Source: Nitrospinota bacterium (GTDB lineage Bacteria > Nitrospirota > Nitrospiria > Nitrospirales > UBA8639). Taken from it: a stretch of 7,682 bases of DNA. Both the position numbers and the translations under genes were made by a program. The stretch spans positions 1-7,682 of the forward strand of contig JADFRB010000079.1 of the NCBI GenBank assembly GCA_022561525.1, written 5' to 3'. Under the pieces are notes generated by a model. The model was given only the letters and a program-made list of their open reading frames with translations. It searched no databases and was not told where the DNA came from. How positions within the stretch are numbered: position 1 is the first letter of the stretch; each line of letters opens with the position of its first letter. Shown piece by piece: positions 6,355-7,682 of this stretch.

Positions 6355-6506
6355 CAAATAGAACCCATCATTCAAAAACCCATCCGAATACAATAGGGAA
6401 TGGGTAAAATCGCACATGGACCCGTAAAAAACTCTTGCGAAGCGACGCGGAACCATGAGAACATGGAACCTTGGTCAGGTCACCCCCAACAACTATTTTT
6501 AATGAT

Positions 6507-6511
6507 AGGAG
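6507..6511 (+). promoter_or_regulatory. Ribosome binding site deciding the lytic transglycosylase start
   Basis: AGGAG lies 8 nt before the ATG at 6520. None of the in-frame ATGs at 6400, 6463 or 6502 has a comparable site at proper spacing, so this sets the start. Confidence 0.7.
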
Positions 6512-6519
6512 TGGGTTTG

Positions 6520-7287
6520 ATGTTTTCGTTCTTTCCTCAAGCACCGGGTAAGCCCTTCCGCCCTACGAACGAAACCATAAAGGTGGTGTTGAAGGATCTT
6601 GTCTCATGCGCCATCCTCCTTTCCCCCATTGTGTTGTTGTGGAGTTCCTCCCTCTTCCCGGTTTCCACCCCGGTGGTCACTGAACAGCGACCGACCCTTA
6701 CCAGACCCCAATCAGACCTTCCCTGGTATGACGTCCAGCTATTTCAATATCATGTACAAACACGCCTTCCTCTGTACCAGGACCAATTTGAACGGGTATC
6801 GAAACAATATGGGTTCCCCTGGAAACTCCTTGCTGCTCAGGCCTATCAAGAATCTCGCTGGGATCGGTCTGCCACAAGTCCAACTGGGGTTCGTGGACTG
6901 ATGATGTTGACCCTCGACACGGCCTCTTCGTTAGGCATTGAGAATCGGCTTGATCCCCAAAAAAGCATTGAAGGTGGCGCCCGGTACTTTGCGTACCTCC
7001 AAGATCAAGTCCACGACACCATAGGAAATGCGGATCGAACCTGGATTGCTCTTGCCGCGTATAATGTAGGCATGGGCCATATCAAGGATGCTCAACATCT
7101 CGCAGTGAGCATGAACAAAAATCCGTATTCCTGGAATGACTTAAAAACCGTCCTCCCACTCTTGGCTCAAAAGCAGTACTATCAAACCCTTCAGTATGGT
7201 TACGCCCGTGGAGGGGAACCGGTTCAATATGTCAAACGGATTCGAGCCTATCATGCCCTGCTCGAACACTTCCTCCGTGAAATTTAA
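6520..7287 (+). CDS. Membrane-anchored MltF-like lytic transglycosylase (SLT domain)
   Basis: The product cleaves the MurNAc-GlcNAc bond of peptidoglycan to give 1,6-anhydro ends, acting in the periplasm. The 255-aa form starts at the ATG at 6520 because AGGAG lies 8 nt upstream; an in-frame ATG at 6400 would add 40 residues of poor quality. A hydrophobic segment (about 27-46) forms an N-terminal anchor with no lipobox cysteine. The catalytic domain spans about 85-250: AAQAYQESRWD with catalytic E111, SPTGVRGLMMLT (120-131), the DPQKSIEGGARY helix (145-156), WIALAAYNVGMGH (175-187) and YGYARGGEPVQYV (226-238). These are hallmarks of the MltF branch, but the N-terminal solute-binding-like domain of E. 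coli MltF is absent, and a linker of about 40 residues replaces it. It is monocistronic in view, divergent from the minus-strand block, and a hairpin repeat follows 1 nt after its stop. Confidence 0.9.
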   Translation: MFSFFPQAPGKPFRPTNETIKVVLKDLVSCAILLSPIVLLWSSSLFPVSTPVVTEQRPTLTRPQSDLPWYDVQLFQYHVQTRLPLYQDQFERVSKQYGFPWKLLAAQAYQESRWDRSATSPTGVRGLMMLTLDTASSLGIENRLDPQKSIEGGARYFAYLQDQVHDTIGNADRTWIALAAYNVGMGHIKDAQHLAVSMNKNPYSWNDLKTVLPLLAQKQYYQTLQYGYARGGEPVQYVKRIRAYHALLEHFLREI

Positions 7288-7288
7288 A

Positions 7289-7408
7289 GGGATGTTGAAA
7301 AAGGGCGTCAGCGGCGTTCTCGGCCCTTTGTCGTGCTCGCGTACTATGAGTACGCTCCGCGCGCCAAAGTCCCTGCGGCCTTGCTGAGCGCACCTTTTTG
7401 AACATCCC
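7289..7408. repeat. Hairpin repeat, copy 2 (complete, 120 bp)
   Basis: The terminal arms GGGATGTTGAAAAAGG (7289-7304) and CCTTTTTGAACATCCC (7393-7408) are inverted complements with 15 of 16 matches. Inside, GCGTACT (7339-7345) and AGTACGC (7349-7355) form a perfect 7-bp stem around ATG. The span 7323-7387 closely matches positions 1-65 at the window start, in the same orientation. The element begins 1 nt after the transglycosylase stop codon, so its hairpin may also end or stabilise that transcript. It encodes no transposase and resembles a non-autonomous MITE or REP-type element. Confidence 0.85.
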
Positions 7409-7496
7409 CTGTTGCTCTCCCTGAAAATTTTCAATTACCCAAACCGTTTCCCTAACGTTCGGCTTGTCTTTCAACAATCGATTCGCGGTCGGATCC

Positions 7497-7660
7497 TTAG
7501 GGCTCGCGCGAGAATAACTTCCCCTGTTTGGACGCCGATCCATCCTGTCTGGCGGCGTTGCTCGTCCTTTCCATAGGAAGGAGTATGCGCAGTCCTCGCG
7601 CCTTGCCAGACAGGCGTCTCAGCACCCAAACAGGGGAAGTTATTCTTGCGCGAACCCTCA
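7497..7660. repeat. Nested hairpin element with 40-bp arms
   Basis: The outer arms 7497-7536 and 7621-7660 are inverted complements at 34 of 40 positions, with a perfect 21-bp core (AGAATAACTTCCCCTGTTTGG, 7511-7531, against 7626-7646). Inside is a perfect 10-bp pair, CCTGTCTGGC (7544-7553) and GCCAGACAGG (7605-7614), and inside that a small pair around TCCTTTCC and GGAAGGA (near 7565-7582). The 164-bp unit has no coding frame of note. Short words in its core (GGCGTT.CTCG, CGCGCC, CCTTGC) are shared with hairpin repeat copy 2, which suggests a distantly related family. Three concentric stems in one unit are directly visible; origin by transposition is inferred. Confidence 0.8.
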
Positions 7661-7682
7661 CTCCCGTATTTGACCAGACCCA

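Larger units (their letters stand above)
6237..6519. other. Divergent intergenic region with nested inverted repeats
   Basis: This region separates the minus-strand block from the lytic transglycosylase gene and should hold promoters for both. I see no promoter with a good pair of hexamers; TACAAT (6389-6394) could be a plus-strand -10 but lacks a matching -35. The visible structure consists of the 12-bp palindrome at 6241-6252 and a two-layer inverted repeat at 6278-6354, listed separately. Reading-frame extensions of the transglycosylase into 6400-6519 are not supported by start signals. Confidence 0.45.
7288..7682. other. Repeat-rich non-coding right end
   Basis: No gene is supported in this 395-bp stretch. 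It contains hairpin repeat copy 2 (7289-7408), a perfect 12-bp palindrome TGAAAATTTTCA (7422-7433), and the nested hairpin element at 7497-7660. The reading frames that cross it simply read through the repeats. Confidence 0.6.

Noticed and set aside
6366..6394. Possible sigma-70 promoter for the transglycosylase gene (TACAAT at 6389-6394)
   Set aside because: No sequence resembling TTGACA lies 16-18 bp upstream, so the hexamer alone is not enough.
6400..6519. N-terminal extension of the lytic transglycosylase from the ATG at 6400
   Set aside because: The ATG at 6520 has AGGAG at good spacing; the extra 40 residues show no motif or membrane segment and the 6400 start has only a GGGA at 1-nt spacing.
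7232..7543. Minus-strand open frame of 103 codons at the right end
   Set aside because: It covers the antisense end of the transglycosylase gene and hairpin repeat copy 2; its translation is a by-product of repeat sequence.

Overview
The window carries six complete protein genes and several palindromic or repeated elements. It has no rRNA, tRNA, CRISPR array or transposase that I can recognise. The content looks like the chromosome of a free-living Gram-negative bacterium: there is a lipoprotein with a lipobox, a membrane-anchored MltF-like lytic transglycosylase, and housekeeping ndk, gcvH and lpd genes. The base composition (roughly half G+C by eye) and the short hairpin repeats with a GTACTNNGAGTACGC-like core remind me of Nitrospirota (Nitrospira-type) genomes. 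That assignment is an inference from memory, not something the sequence proves.

Layout. Positions 1-112 hold the right part of a hairpin repeat (copy 1), followed by about 225 bp of non-coding DNA. From 6236 down to 338 all genes lie on the minus strand. In transcription order they are: a stand-alone molybdopterin-oxidoreductase-fold protein (6236-5787), a cytosolic GH13 alpha-amylase-family protein (5774-4470), nucleoside diphosphate kinase (4367-3957), a lipoprotein with TPR-like repeats and a PgaB-C-like glycosidase-fold domain (3869-2373), glycine cleavage H protein (2305-1922) and dihydrolipoyl dehydrogenase (1741-338). Gaps are 12, 102, 87, 67 and 180 bp, so the genes could be partly co-transcribed, but I see no convincing terminator or promoter that settles operon limits. 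A 283-bp divergent intergenic region with nested inverted repeats separates this block from the plus-strand lytic transglycosylase gene (6520-7287). The last 395 bp hold a complete copy of the hairpin repeat (copy 2), starting 1 nt after the transglycosylase stop codon, and a different nested hairpin element with 40-bp arms.

Function. GcvH and Lpd are natural partners: Lpd re-oxidises the dihydrolipoyl arm carried by GcvH, and also serves 2-oxoacid dehydrogenases. Ndk balances NTP pools. The GH13 protein probably acts on cytosolic alpha-glucan. The lipoprotein and the lytic transglycosylase act in the cell envelope. I see no coherent new multi-gene system. The most unusual signals are structural: a roughly 180-bp imperfect inverted repeat that fills the gcvH-lpd gap exactly and covers the lpd ribosome binding site; the nested hairpin element near the right edge; the TPR plus PgaB-C-like fusion without a deacetylase domain; and the in-frame pair of a molybdopterin-fold protein without the usual cysteine and a TTG-started GH13 protein.
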